NCBI GenBank assembly: GCA_024280155.1
Contig: JAJRQQ010000096.1
Coordinates: forward strand, 19,168 to 83,167
DNA: 64,000 nt
Direction: 5' to 3'
Source of the DNA: Bacteroidota bacterium
Lineage (GTDB): Bacteria; Bacteroidota; Bacteroidia; Flavobacteriales_D; Crocinitomicaceae
Every line of letters starts with the position of its first letter. Within the stretch, counting starts at the first letter, position 1. Made by a program: the position numbers and the translations under genes. The notes beneath the pieces were generated by a model. That model was not told where the DNA came from. It saw only the letters and a list, made by a program, of their open reading frames with translations, and made no database searches. This document shows, one piece after another, positions 8,725-15,609 of this stretch.

Positions 8725-10062
8725 ATGAAATATAAATCGCAAAAAGTAGCGTATTGGTTTTTTGCATTATCAATGCTACTGTTAACATTACAATTGGTTT
8801 ATGGTTTTATCATGGGGTTTGCGCACGCAGGTGCTGATGGATTGCATGAAATCATTCCTTTCAACACTGCAAAAGCAGTTCATACCAATTTATTAGTTGT
8901 CTGGTTGCTTTCTGGTTTTATGGGAGCAGCATATTACATTATTCCTGAAGAATCACAGCATGAATTAGTGAGTGTGAAATTGGCGTATGTTCAATTGATT
9001 TCCCTTGCTTTAGTTGGTGTTGCTGCTATCGTTGGTTATCATTTTAACTACTGGGAAGGTCGAAAATTCTTAGAGATCCCAAGACCACTTGATTATTTAG
9101 TGGTGGTAAATGTCTTAACATTCTTGGGTATTATTCTAGTTACTTTATGGAAAGGAAAAAGAAGAACAACAACTGCCCTCGTTTTATCTATGGGGCTTTT
9201 ATTTGCCGCTTTATTGTACTTACCAGGTATGATTGAATTTGACAGTCAAGTAATGGATTCTTTCTTCCGTTGGTGGGTTGTTCACTTATGGGTTGAAGGT
9301 GTTTGGGAATTAATTATGGGTGGTATTTTATCATTCTTGTTAATTAAACTAACAGGTGTCGATCGTGAAGTAATTGAAAAATGGCTTTATGTAATTGTTG
9401 GTTTGACATTCTTATCTGGAGTTCTTGGTACAGGTCACCACTATTACTATATTGGTGTCAACAAAATTTGGTTAATTGTTGGTGGAATTTTCTCAGCTCT
9501 TGAGCCACTCGCATTCTTAGCAATGGCATTGTTCGCTGTAAACATGTACCGAAAAGGAGAGAAAAAACATCCGAATAAAATTGCCCTTTATTGGACAATT
9601 GGTTCTGCGATTGTTTCTTTCGTCGGTGCTGGTTTGTTAGGTTTTGCTCACACATTACCTCAAACAAATTTATATACTCACGGAACATTGGTTACTGCGA
9701 TGCACGGTCACTTGGCATTCTGGGGAGCATACGCAATGATTGTTTTTGCAATCATCAGTTATGCACTTCCCAATATGACAGGTCGTAAATTTTACGATAG
9801 TGCAATGGGTAGAATGGCATTTTGGATGTCTAACATCGGAATGGTCGGAATGACAGTTGCTTTTGGTGTTGCAGGTGTTGCTCAAGTGTACTTAGAAAGA
9901 AAAATGAAATTAGACTTCATGTTTGTACAAGATGAAATCGAAGTTCATTTCTGGGTATTGATTACTATGGCAACATTGTTTAGTACGGGGATTACTTTGT
10001 ATATCATTGAGTTTATTAAGCATGGTAAGCCAACTGATGAAGCACTCGAAGTTTCAGAATAA
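8725..10062 (+). CDS. norB: Nitric oxide reductase cytochrome b subunit (cNOR catalytic subunit)
   Basis: Catalytic membrane subunit of cNOR with about twelve helices and the haem b / haem b3 / FeB centre. The ligands are visible: His53 in 'AVHTNLLVVWL'; 'VVHLWVEGVWELIMGG', containing a FeB His and the essential Glu; the His pair in 'GTGHHYYYIG'; and 'AMHGHLAFWGAY' for the two haem-ligating histidines. 445 aa matches cytochrome-c-dependent NorB and lacks the N-terminal extension of quinol-dependent qNOR, which agrees with the adjacent norC. The start ATG at 8725 has 'aaaaaatagaaat' upstream, without a strong Shine-Dalgarno, as is usual in Bacteroidota. Confidence 0.95.
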   Translation: MKYKSQKVAYWFFALSMLLLTLQLVYGFIMGFAHAGADGLHEIIPFNTAKAVHTNLLVVWLLSGFMGAAYYIIPEESQHELVSVKLAYVQLISLALVGVAAIVGYHFNYWEGRKFLEIPRPLDYLVVVNVLTFLGIILVTLWKGKRRTTTALVLSMGLLFAALLYLPGMIEFDSQVMDSFFRWWVVHLWVEGVWELIMGGILSFLLIKLTGVDREVIEKWLYVIVGLTFLSGVLGTGHHYYYIGVNKIWLIVGGIFSALEPLAFLAMALFAVNMYRKGEKKHPNKIALYWTIGSAIVSFVGAGLLGFAHTLPQTNLYTHGTLVTAMHGHLAFWGAYAMIVFAIISYALPNMTGRKFYDSAMGRMAFWMSNIGMVGMTVAFGVAGVAQVYLERKMKLDFMFVQDEIEVHFWVLITMATLFSTGITLYIIEFIKHGKPTDEALEVSE

Positions 10063-10084
10063 GAATTAAAATTTAGTATATTTG

Positions 10085-10117
10085 AATCAGAGTGGGAATT
10101 CGTTTCTCACTCTGATT
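10085..10117 (+). terminator. Strong hairpin between norB and norQ (attenuator or processing element)
   Basis: AATCAGAGTG and CACTCTGATT form a perfect 10-bp stem. It can extend inward by three more pairs and one G-U wobble around a small TTCGT loop. Only a short T-rich stretch follows ('gtaatttt'), and norQ starts nine bases later. It therefore looks like a leaky terminator or mRNA-stabilising structure that lowers norQD relative to norCB. Confidence 0.55.
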
Positions 10118-10125
10118 GTAATTTT

Positions 10126-10908
10126 ATGACCATGAATAAAGCTCCTTTTTATAAGTCAATTGGTAAAGAAATAGATGTTTTTAAACATTCTTTTACCAAT
10201 AAAATTCCTTTTTTGCTTAAAGGACCAACAGGGACAGGTAAATCTCGTTTCATTGAGTTCATGGCACATGATTTAGAGAAAGAATTGATTACGATTGCTT
10301 GCCATGAGGAAACTTCAGCAACAGATTTAATTGGTCGTTACATCATAAAAGGAGCTGAAACTGTTGGGATGGATGGCCCATTAACGAAAGCGGTTAAAGA
10401 GGGGGCAATTATTTACCTTGATGAAATTGCAGAGGCTCGACCAGATGTTATCGTAGCGATACATTCATTGACAGACCACCGACGAGAATTGTTCATCGAT
10501 AAATTAGGTGTAACTGTTAAAGCACACGAAGATTTTATGCTCGTTGCATCGTATAATCCAGGGTATCAACGTGGATTTAAAGAGTTGAAACCATCAACTC
10601 GACAAAGATTTGTTGCTGTTTCTTTTGATTACCCTTCCAATGATTTGGAAATAGAAATTGTTATAAATGAAACAGGTGTTGAGAAAGATATCGCTAAGAA
10701 ACTCGTAAATATTGCAACGAAAATTAGAAATTTAACAGAATTAGGATTGACAGAGACTGTTTCTACTCGATTGCTTGTAGATGCAGGTAAGTTAATTCAA
10801 AGTGGTTTACCGAAAAGATTGTCTGCAAAAGTCGCTATTGTAGAACCACTTACCGATGATGCTGAAATCATCGAAGCATTGACAGACTTGTGTGACTTAA
10901 TGATATAG
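10126..10908 (+). CDS. norQ: NorQ/CbbQ-type MoxR AAA+ ATPase
   Basis: AAA+ chaperone that works with the VWA protein NorD to activate NorCB, probably by metal or cofactor insertion. Walker A is 'LLKGPTGTGKSRF' (GPTGTGKS at 33-40) and Walker B is 'GAIIYLDEIAEA' (Asp99-Glu100). 'HEETSATDLIGRYIIKG' is typical of the CbbQ/NorQ branch, as are sensor 1 'VASYNPGYQ' and the arginine-finger region 'PSTRQRFVA'. 260 aa is the family length. A second ATG six bases in (10132) could be the true start. norD follows three bases after the stop, so the two are translationally coupled. Confidence 0.92.
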   Translation: MTMNKAPFYKSIGKEIDVFKHSFTNKIPFLLKGPTGTGKSRFIEFMAHDLEKELITIACHEETSATDLIGRYIIKGAETVGMDGPLTKAVKEGAIIYLDEIAEARPDVIVAIHSLTDHRRELFIDKLGVTVKAHEDFMLVASYNPGYQRGFKELKPSTRQRFVAVSFDYPSNDLEIEIVINETGVEKDIAKKLVNIATKIRNLTELGLTETVSTRLLVDAGKLIQSGLPKRLSAKVAIVEPLTDDAEIIEALTDLCDLMI

Positions 10909-10911
10909 CAG

Positions 10912-12678
10912 ATGTCTTTAGACGAACTCCTCTTCTCGAAATTTGCCAATTATTTTAAAAGAAGAAAGCGAGATTCCATTGCTGCTAAAAAGCATTTGGT
11001 CGATTTAGAGGATGTCAAACAACGACTCACTATTTTTGCACGTGCAATTACCGGAGAATCAATCGAAATTTATCCAGCAGAACGTGAAGGTGGATACAAC
11101 AATATTAATTTTTTCTTACCAGTTTCAGTCGATTTCTTCACTACAGTTGAAGAAAATGCACAGTTTTATCTTTATCGTGTTCTTTATTTATCCATTCAGC
11201 GAAATTTAAACCTGAATTGGCCAGACCAAAATGAGCATTCTCTTGAAGAATCGAGAAAACAAGCATCGAATTCTTCTGAGACTGTGTTAAAAGTTTTGAA
11301 CGAGAATTTTCCCATTACAATTTCAATTCATCAAAAGTTTAAAACACATTTTGAATCAATCACTCCTCAAAATAAACCAACAGATTATAGTTTTCTTTAT
11401 GGGAAGTGGATGAAAAATAGTCCAATTGATTCTAATGGTAAACAGTTGAAAAATTTTAACGAAAAAGGTAAAAAAGCAATTGAGGAGGAGATAAAAACCA
11501 TTCTAAAAGCAAAACCGGTTGAAGAAATCATTGTAACGGAAGTTGATAAGAAACAGCAAGAGGATGCAACATTGATGCATCAATTTGAGAAAGTAGAAAC
11601 GGCTGAAGAATATGAAGGTGGTGCAAGAGATTTTGATGGGGATGATGATTTGGAGAGTCATAGCAATGCCCTCGAAGATTTAAACATGAAATATGTTGTT
11701 CGTGTAGATGATGCTGTTCATTCAGTTTATCAAGCTGATTTTATTGATAACACAACGGTTTCTGAAAGTGCAACGATCGAAACGGATGATTCTTTCCTAT
11801 TCTACGATGAATGGGATTATTCAAAAAGAGAATACAAACCCGATTTCTGTAAAGTTTTCGTAAAAAAACAACAGGAAACAAATCTTTCTTTTTACAAAAA
11901 AACCTTGAGTGAGAATCGTTCAACTTTATTAGGCTTGCGTAAAATGCTAACGAATGTAAATAATAAATACCAACAACAAAGAAGACAAAATCAAGGAGAT
12001 GAATTCGACTTGGATGCATTGACTGATTTATATGTTGATGTTCATTCTAATCATACGCCCTCGGAGAATATTTATATTTCAAAGCGAAAAAAAGAGAAAG
12101 ATTTATCGATACTTCTACTGTTGGATATAAGTTTATCGAGCGATGGTTATGCTGCCGGAAATAAAGTGATTGATGTCGAAAAACAAGTGTCTATTATTTT
12201 TGGAGAAATTTTGAATGAGTTTAATGTTGACTTTTCAATTAATTGCTTCTTTTCTAAAACGAGAAATCATTCTTCGTATTTAACAGTTAAAGATTTTGAT
12301 GAGGAATGGGATAAATCGAAATATAAAATCGGTGCAGTTGCCCCAGAAGCATATACAAGAATTGGTGCCGCAATACGACATTCTGGAACTCTGTTGGATG
12401 AACGTCCTACAAAAAACAAATGGGTAATTCTTATTTCTGACGGAAAACCGAATGATTATGACAAATACGAAGGGAAGTATGGTGTGAATGATGTGAAACA
12501 AGCATTGAGAGAATTGAATCAGAAGAACATTAATTCTTATGCATTAGCTATCGAGGCACAAGCAAAATATTATTTGCCTCAAATGTTTGGAGTGAATCAT
12601 TACCAAATTCTCACAACTCCTGTTGAATTATTACAATCACTTGTTACTTTGTACGAGAAAATTAAATACCAAAGTTAA
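10912..12678 (+). CDS. norD: NorD-type activation protein with VWA domain
   Basis: Partner of NorQ in activating nitric oxide reductase. The C-terminal von Willebrand A domain starts at about residue 398, with MIDAS motif 'LLLDISLSSDG' (DxSxS, from Asp405). It continues with 'YTRIGAAIRHSG' (MIDAS Thr region) and 'WVILISDGKPNDYDKYEG', which is characteristic of NorD/CbbO. The long N-terminal part is helical and highly charged, with acidic stretches around residues 235-260. 588 aa is within the NorD range. There is no signal peptide, so it acts in the cytoplasm. Confidence 0.9.
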   Translation: MSLDELLFSKFANYFKRRKRDSIAAKKHLVDLEDVKQRLTIFARAITGESIEIYPAEREGGYNNINFFLPVSVDFFTTVEENAQFYLYRVLYLSIQRNLNLNWPDQNEHSLEESRKQASNSSETVLKVLNENFPITISIHQKFKTHFESITPQNKPTDYSFLYGKWMKNSPIDSNGKQLKNFNEKGKKAIEEEIKTILKAKPVEEIIVTEVDKKQQEDATLMHQFEKVETAEEYEGGARDFDGDDDLESHSNALEDLNMKYVVRVDDAVHSVYQADFIDNTTVSESATIETDDSFLFYDEWDYSKREYKPDFCKVFVKKQQETNLSFYKKTLSENRSTLLGLRKMLTNVNNKYQQQRRQNQGDEFDLDALTDLYVDVHSNHTPSENIYISKRKKEKDLSILLLLDISLSSDGYAAGNKVIDVEKQVSIIFGEILNEFNVDFSINCFFSKTRNHSSYLTVKDFDEEWDKSKYKIGAVAPEAYTRIGAAIRHSGTLLDERPTKNKWVILISDGKPNDYDKYEGKYGVNDVKQALRELNQKNINSYALAIEAQAKYYLPQMFGVNHYQILTTPVELLQSLVTLYEKIKYQS

Positions 12679-12743
12679 TTATGAACACGTTCAAAATTGA
12701 TTGTAACAGATAATATTAGGTTGGTAAGTCAATAATTTAAAAA

Positions 12744-13253
12744 GTGATGTTAAAACCTTATTTGTTAATTTTATGGATTATTTTTCTTTTCTCCTGCCAA
12801 GAAAAAGGAATAAAGTATAATCAAACGATTATTGATGAGTTCCAAGTGAATAAAGATTTTCTTGAAACAATAGATGATGCTGAAAAAGCATTGATTTGTG
12901 GTTATTTATACGCGTACGGTAACGAATGTATTGATACATCTACGAGTGCTAAGTGTAAAGTATTAAAGGAACTTAATATAACAAACGAATGTGAATCGAA
13001 ACATTTGAGTTTTTTAAGTCAATGGTTCGAAAATGATGTTATTATGTTCTATAAGTTTAAAAATTGTCCCAATTTAACTCATGATTCACCCATACAAAAC
13101 GAGATAAATGAAATGAAACTCTACAGACATAATGACACATTAATAATTACCGTCTTGGTGAAAGGAATAAATAATTTAGAAGAGAAAAACTGGAGCAGTC
13201 GTCAAACAGAGAAGTTTTTAATAGATAATAAAACATTTAAAAAAATACAATAA
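12744..13253 (+). CDS. Uncharacterised lipoprotein within the nor operon
   Basis: Not recognised. A lipoprotein signal with lipobox 'FLFSC' (Cys18) is followed by about 150 residues containing five further cysteines: 'LICGYLYAYGNECIDTSTSA', 'KCKVL', 'NECESK' and 'NCPNL'. These suggest disulphides or metal binding in the periplasm. The stop overlaps the start of the norE-like gene by one base (TAATG), so it is co-translated with nor genes. A role in NorC folding, haem ligation or periplasmic NO defence is possible but only inferred. The second Met (12747) is an equally good start. Confidence 0.6.
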   Translation: MMLKPYLLILWIIFLFSCQEKGIKYNQTIIDEFQVNKDFLETIDDAEKALICGYLYAYGNECIDTSTSAKCKVLKELNITNECESKHLSFLSQWFENDVIMFYKFKNCPNLTHDSPIQNEINEMKLYRHNDTLIITVLVKGINNLEEKNWSSRQTEKFLIDNKTFKKIQ

Positions 13254-13834
13254 TGGAAGAAGTAAAAATTGATCACAAAAACATCTTTTACCCACCCGGT
13301 GGTATTTTGATTTGGATACTAATTTTCTTAGAATTAATCACTTTTGGAATGGCATTACTTGCCTTAGCTTATTACGCGAAACAATCTCCAGAAGAATTTC
13401 ATGAATCGCGTTTGTTGTTGAATCCTGTTTATGGGACAATTAATACGATTTTTCTTTTGACAAGTGGCTATTTTATGGCGAAATCAGTCGGCTTTTATAA
13501 AAAGAATGAGTTGAAAAAAACCAATCAATATTTAAAACTGACTATGATTGGAGGTCTACTATTTTTAATCTTAAAATCAGTAGAATATTGGATGAAAATT
13601 GAGCATGGTTACACGATGGGGTACGATACATTTTTCAGTTTTTATTGGATGTTGACTTTATTTCATGTTATTCATGTTGTCGTTGGTTTGGTGATTCTTG
13701 TTTCAGTTTATTTTGGAATCAATAAAAAAGATAGTGACACTAAATTAGAAGACGTCGAAGCAAGTGCAGCATTTTGGCACATGTGCGATTTAATCTGGCT
13801 GATATTGTTCCCAATGTTATATTTAATTCTATAA
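13253..13834 (+). CDS. norE: NorE-like cytochrome c oxidase subunit III family protein
   Basis: Five-helix membrane protein of the COX3 superfamily, the kind found as NorE in nor clusters, where it increases NO reductase activity in vivo. Motifs seen are 'FYPPGGILIWILIFLELITF', 'TIFLLTSGYFMAKSV', 'TMIGGLLFLILKSVEYW' and 'TLFHVIHVVVGLVILV' with the histidine helix; it ends with 'FWHMCDLIWLILFPMLYL'. 193 aa is typical. It overlaps the upstream lipoprotein gene and is followed two bases later by the norF-like gene. Confidence 0.82.
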   Translation: MEEVKIDHKNIFYPPGGILIWILIFLELITFGMALLALAYYAKQSPEEFHESRLLLNPVYGTINTIFLLTSGYFMAKSVGFYKKNELKKTNQYLKLTMIGGLLFLILKSVEYWMKIEHGYTMGYDTFFSFYWMLTLFHVIHVVVGLVILVSVYFGINKKDSDTKLEDVEASAAFWHMCDLIWLILFPMLYLIL

Positions 13835-13836
13835 TA

Positions 13837-14082
13837 ATGAAAGATTCAAATACAAAAACGTTGATTATTCTACTGGTTTTAACAGTAGCTGTAGGTATTC
13901 TTTCTGGTTTGGAAAGTGTGAGTCCTTTTTGGTTTATGCTAATTTTAGGACTTTCCTGTATAAAGTTTCTTCTTGTTGCTTTTCAGTTTATGGAACTTAA
14001 AAAAGCGCATGCAGCTTGGAAAGTTTTAATCGTTGCTTATTTACTGATTTTCTTTAGCGCAGTCTCGATTGTACTGATTTAA
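13837..14082 (+). CDS. norF: NorF-like / cytochrome c oxidase subunit IV-like small membrane protein
   Basis: 81-residue protein with three hydrophobic helices, including 'LIILLVLTVAVGILSG', 'FWFMLILGLSCIKFLLVAFQ' and a C-terminal helix. 'KFLLVAFQFMELKKAHAAWK' is the signature stretch of the small COX4-like/NorF family. The track start (13774) lies inside norE; I use the ATG at 13837, two bases after the norE stop. The gene converges with the glycosyltransferase on the other strand, and the two coding ends overlap by 29 bases. Confidence 0.75.
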   Translation: MKDSNTKTLIILLVLTVAVGILSGLESVSPFWFMLILGLSCIKFLLVAFQFMELKKAHAAWKVLIVAYLLIFFSAVSIVLI

Positions 14083-14698
14083 AGACAGGGACTTCTATTT
14101 TATCCAGTAAGAATTTTACACTCGATTTTTCCAAATCTTCAAGCGTGTCAATATCATTTAGCTCAATTAATATTGATATTGATATATCATTGACCTTTAA
14201 ATCGTGAAAAGTTTTTTTTAGTAGAGTAGAGGTACTCCATTCTTTGTCATCAAAAATAGTGGAATGTAGTTTCTTCATTCCCAATAAATAATAACCTCCA
14301 TCTTCTGCAGGGCCAAAAACGGTATCAGAGAGGTCTAATTCTTCAAATGCCTGCGTTATAATTTGAGCAGATAAATCAGGGATGTCTGTTCCAATTCCAA
14401 CAACTTTTTCATAACCTTTCTCAAAACTTATTTGAAAAGCATCTTTCATTCTTTCACCTAAATCATTGCCCTTTTGAACAAATTTTGGTTGTTTTTGCCA
14501 CTTTGTTCCAATAATGACATCTGAAAAATAGATATGTATATCACAATCGGAAACCTGAGCAGTGTTTTCTTCTGTTCGTTGCACTAAGAATTTATATACC
14601 TCAAAAGCATTGACATCTCCTATAGATTTAGCAAGGCGAGTTTTAACCTTTCCAAGCTTGATGTTTTTAGCAAAGACGATAAGAAGATTTTTGGACAT
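14054..14698 (-). CDS. TIGR04282-type glycosyltransferase (DUF2064)
   Basis: Small GT-A-like nucleotide-sugar transferase. The N-terminal signature 'LLIVFAKNIKLGKVKTRLAKSIGD' (seen in parts), 'GNDLGERMKDAFQ', 'GIGTDIPDLSAQIITQAFEE' and 'VFGPAEDGGYYLLGMK' identify the family. Members are sometimes paired with the arsenosugar radical SAM enzyme ArsS, but no arsS or arsM is present here, so an arsenosugar role is not supported by context. 214 aa is normal. Its 3' end overlaps norF by 29 bases. It probably forms an operon with the rhodanese upstream (five-base gap). Confidence 0.8.
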   Translation of the reverse strand: MSKNLLIVFAKNIKLGKVKTRLAKSIGDVNAFEVYKFLVQRTEENTAQVSDCDIHIYFSDVIIGTKWQKQPKFVQKGNDLGERMKDAFQISFEKGYEKVVGIGTDIPDLSAQIITQAFEELDLSDTVFGPAEDGGYYLLGMKKLHSTIFDDKEWSTSTLLKKTFHDLKVNDISISILIELNDIDTLEDLEKSSVKFLLDKIEVPVFKSVQSRLR

Positions 14699-14703
14699 AG
14701 ATT

Positions 14704-15195
14704 TTAATAAACAACCGTTCCTTCAGTAACCCATTTTCCCCAATCAGGATTGTAACCATGGATACGTTCTGTTTTATTTCCTTTCATGTCCACCAATGGG
14801 TAATGCATGTTTGCCCAATAAAACAATCCACCGTATAAATTAACAACGTTTGTAAATCCTTCTTTTACGAGCATCTTACCAAAAGTTTGACTTCTTGCTC
14901 CAACCGAACAATAGACAATAATCAATTGATCTTTCCGCAATTTATTTAATGAAGAAATGGTTGACCCATCAGGTTTCATTCTCGTTGCTCCTTGGATATG
15001 ACTTACGTTATATTCATTTACTTCACGAATGTCTAAGAAAATAGCATCCTTCTTACCGATATGTTTTAAGGCATCCTCAATTGTAATGGTTGGAAAACCA
15101 TCGTAATATTGATCAAGCATTTTTTTGTATTCTGCTGATTGACTGAAAACACTCGTGGTTAACAGTATTGAAAGAGATAATAAAAATAATTTCAT
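14704..15195 (-). CDS. Exported rhodanese-domain protein
   Basis: Single-domain sulfurtransferase-like protein, exported by a signal peptide ('MKLFLLSLSILLTTSVFSQS'). The rhodanese fold is shown by 'AIFLDIREVNEYNVSHIQGA' and the active-site loop 'YCSVGARSQTFG' with Cys96, followed by 'GFTNVVNLYGGLFYW'. I start at the ATG 15195 because it gives the signal peptide; the track start at 15243 overlaps a decayed reading frame. The substrate is unknown; periplasmic rhodaneses may handle sulfane sulfur or simply bind. It is co-oriented with the TIGR04282 gene. Confidence 0.82.
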   Translation of the reverse strand: MKLFLLSLSILLTTSVFSQSAEYKKMLDQYYDGFPTITIEDALKHIGKKDAIFLDIREVNEYNVSHIQGATRMKPDGSTISSLNKLRKDQLIIVYCSVGARSQTFGKMLVKEGFTNVVNLYGGLFYWANMHYPLVDMKGNKTERIHGYNPDWGKWVTEGTVVY

Positions 15196-15230
15196 AGCTT
15201 TTAAACGTTTTAAAATAAAGTTCCTTACAA

Positions 15231-15410
15231 TTATGGTTGACAAATTAATGTATCATAAATAGGAGAATAACCTGCCCAAACTCCTAGCGCACCACCCGTA
15301 ATATTGTTGGGTATGTTTGTAGGAGTCGCAAAAGGGTTACCCGCGGTTGCCAATTCTTTAATGCTACTCCTTTGTTTTTTAATTAAAAAAAAGTCTCGTT
15401 TGCACTTAAA
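15231..15410 (-). pseudogene. Remnant of the C-terminus of a DUF4249-type outer-membrane lipoprotein
   Basis: A 59-codon open stretch without a start reads 'RSSIKELATAGNPFATPTNI', then 'NITGGALGVWAGYSPIYDT', then a stop at 15231-15233. The pattern NPFATPTxIPxNITGGxLGVxAGYS is what I recall from the end of DUF4249 proteins, which usually sit beside TonB-dependent receptors. No receptor or N-terminal part is present; the frame closes at 15411-15413. This explains most of the 15244-15600 gap between the rhodanese and the histidine kinase; beyond it there is only A/T-rich sequence and a promoter box. Confidence 0.5.
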
Positions 15411-15592
15411 TTAATGTTTACAAAAATATTAAGTACAACAATTAAGAATATTTTAAAAAACCTGCTCAAGGTTTACAAAGTTAAAAATTTAACACGGATT
15501 ATCTTTTTTTTTAATTTATATAAAAATAATAACGTTAATTCGAGTATAATAATCTTCAAACTTTCAAATTATCAATCTTTTACAAAAAACTG

Positions 15593-15600
15593 TATCTTTG
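15593..15600 (+). promoter_or_regulatory. Candidate -7 box TATCTTTG upstream of the histidine kinase
   Basis: TATCTTTG matches TAnnTTTG exactly and ends nine bases before the ATG at 15610. No TTTG -33 box is seen at 19-21 bases. If this is the promoter, the mRNA would be leaderless or nearly so. Confidence 0.4.
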
Positions 15601-15609
15601 TATATAGAT

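Noticed and set aside
14054-15195. Arsenosugar biosynthesis locus
   Set aside because: Only the TIGR04282 glycosyltransferase is present; no arsS, arsM or other arsenic genes, so the family name should not be read as function.
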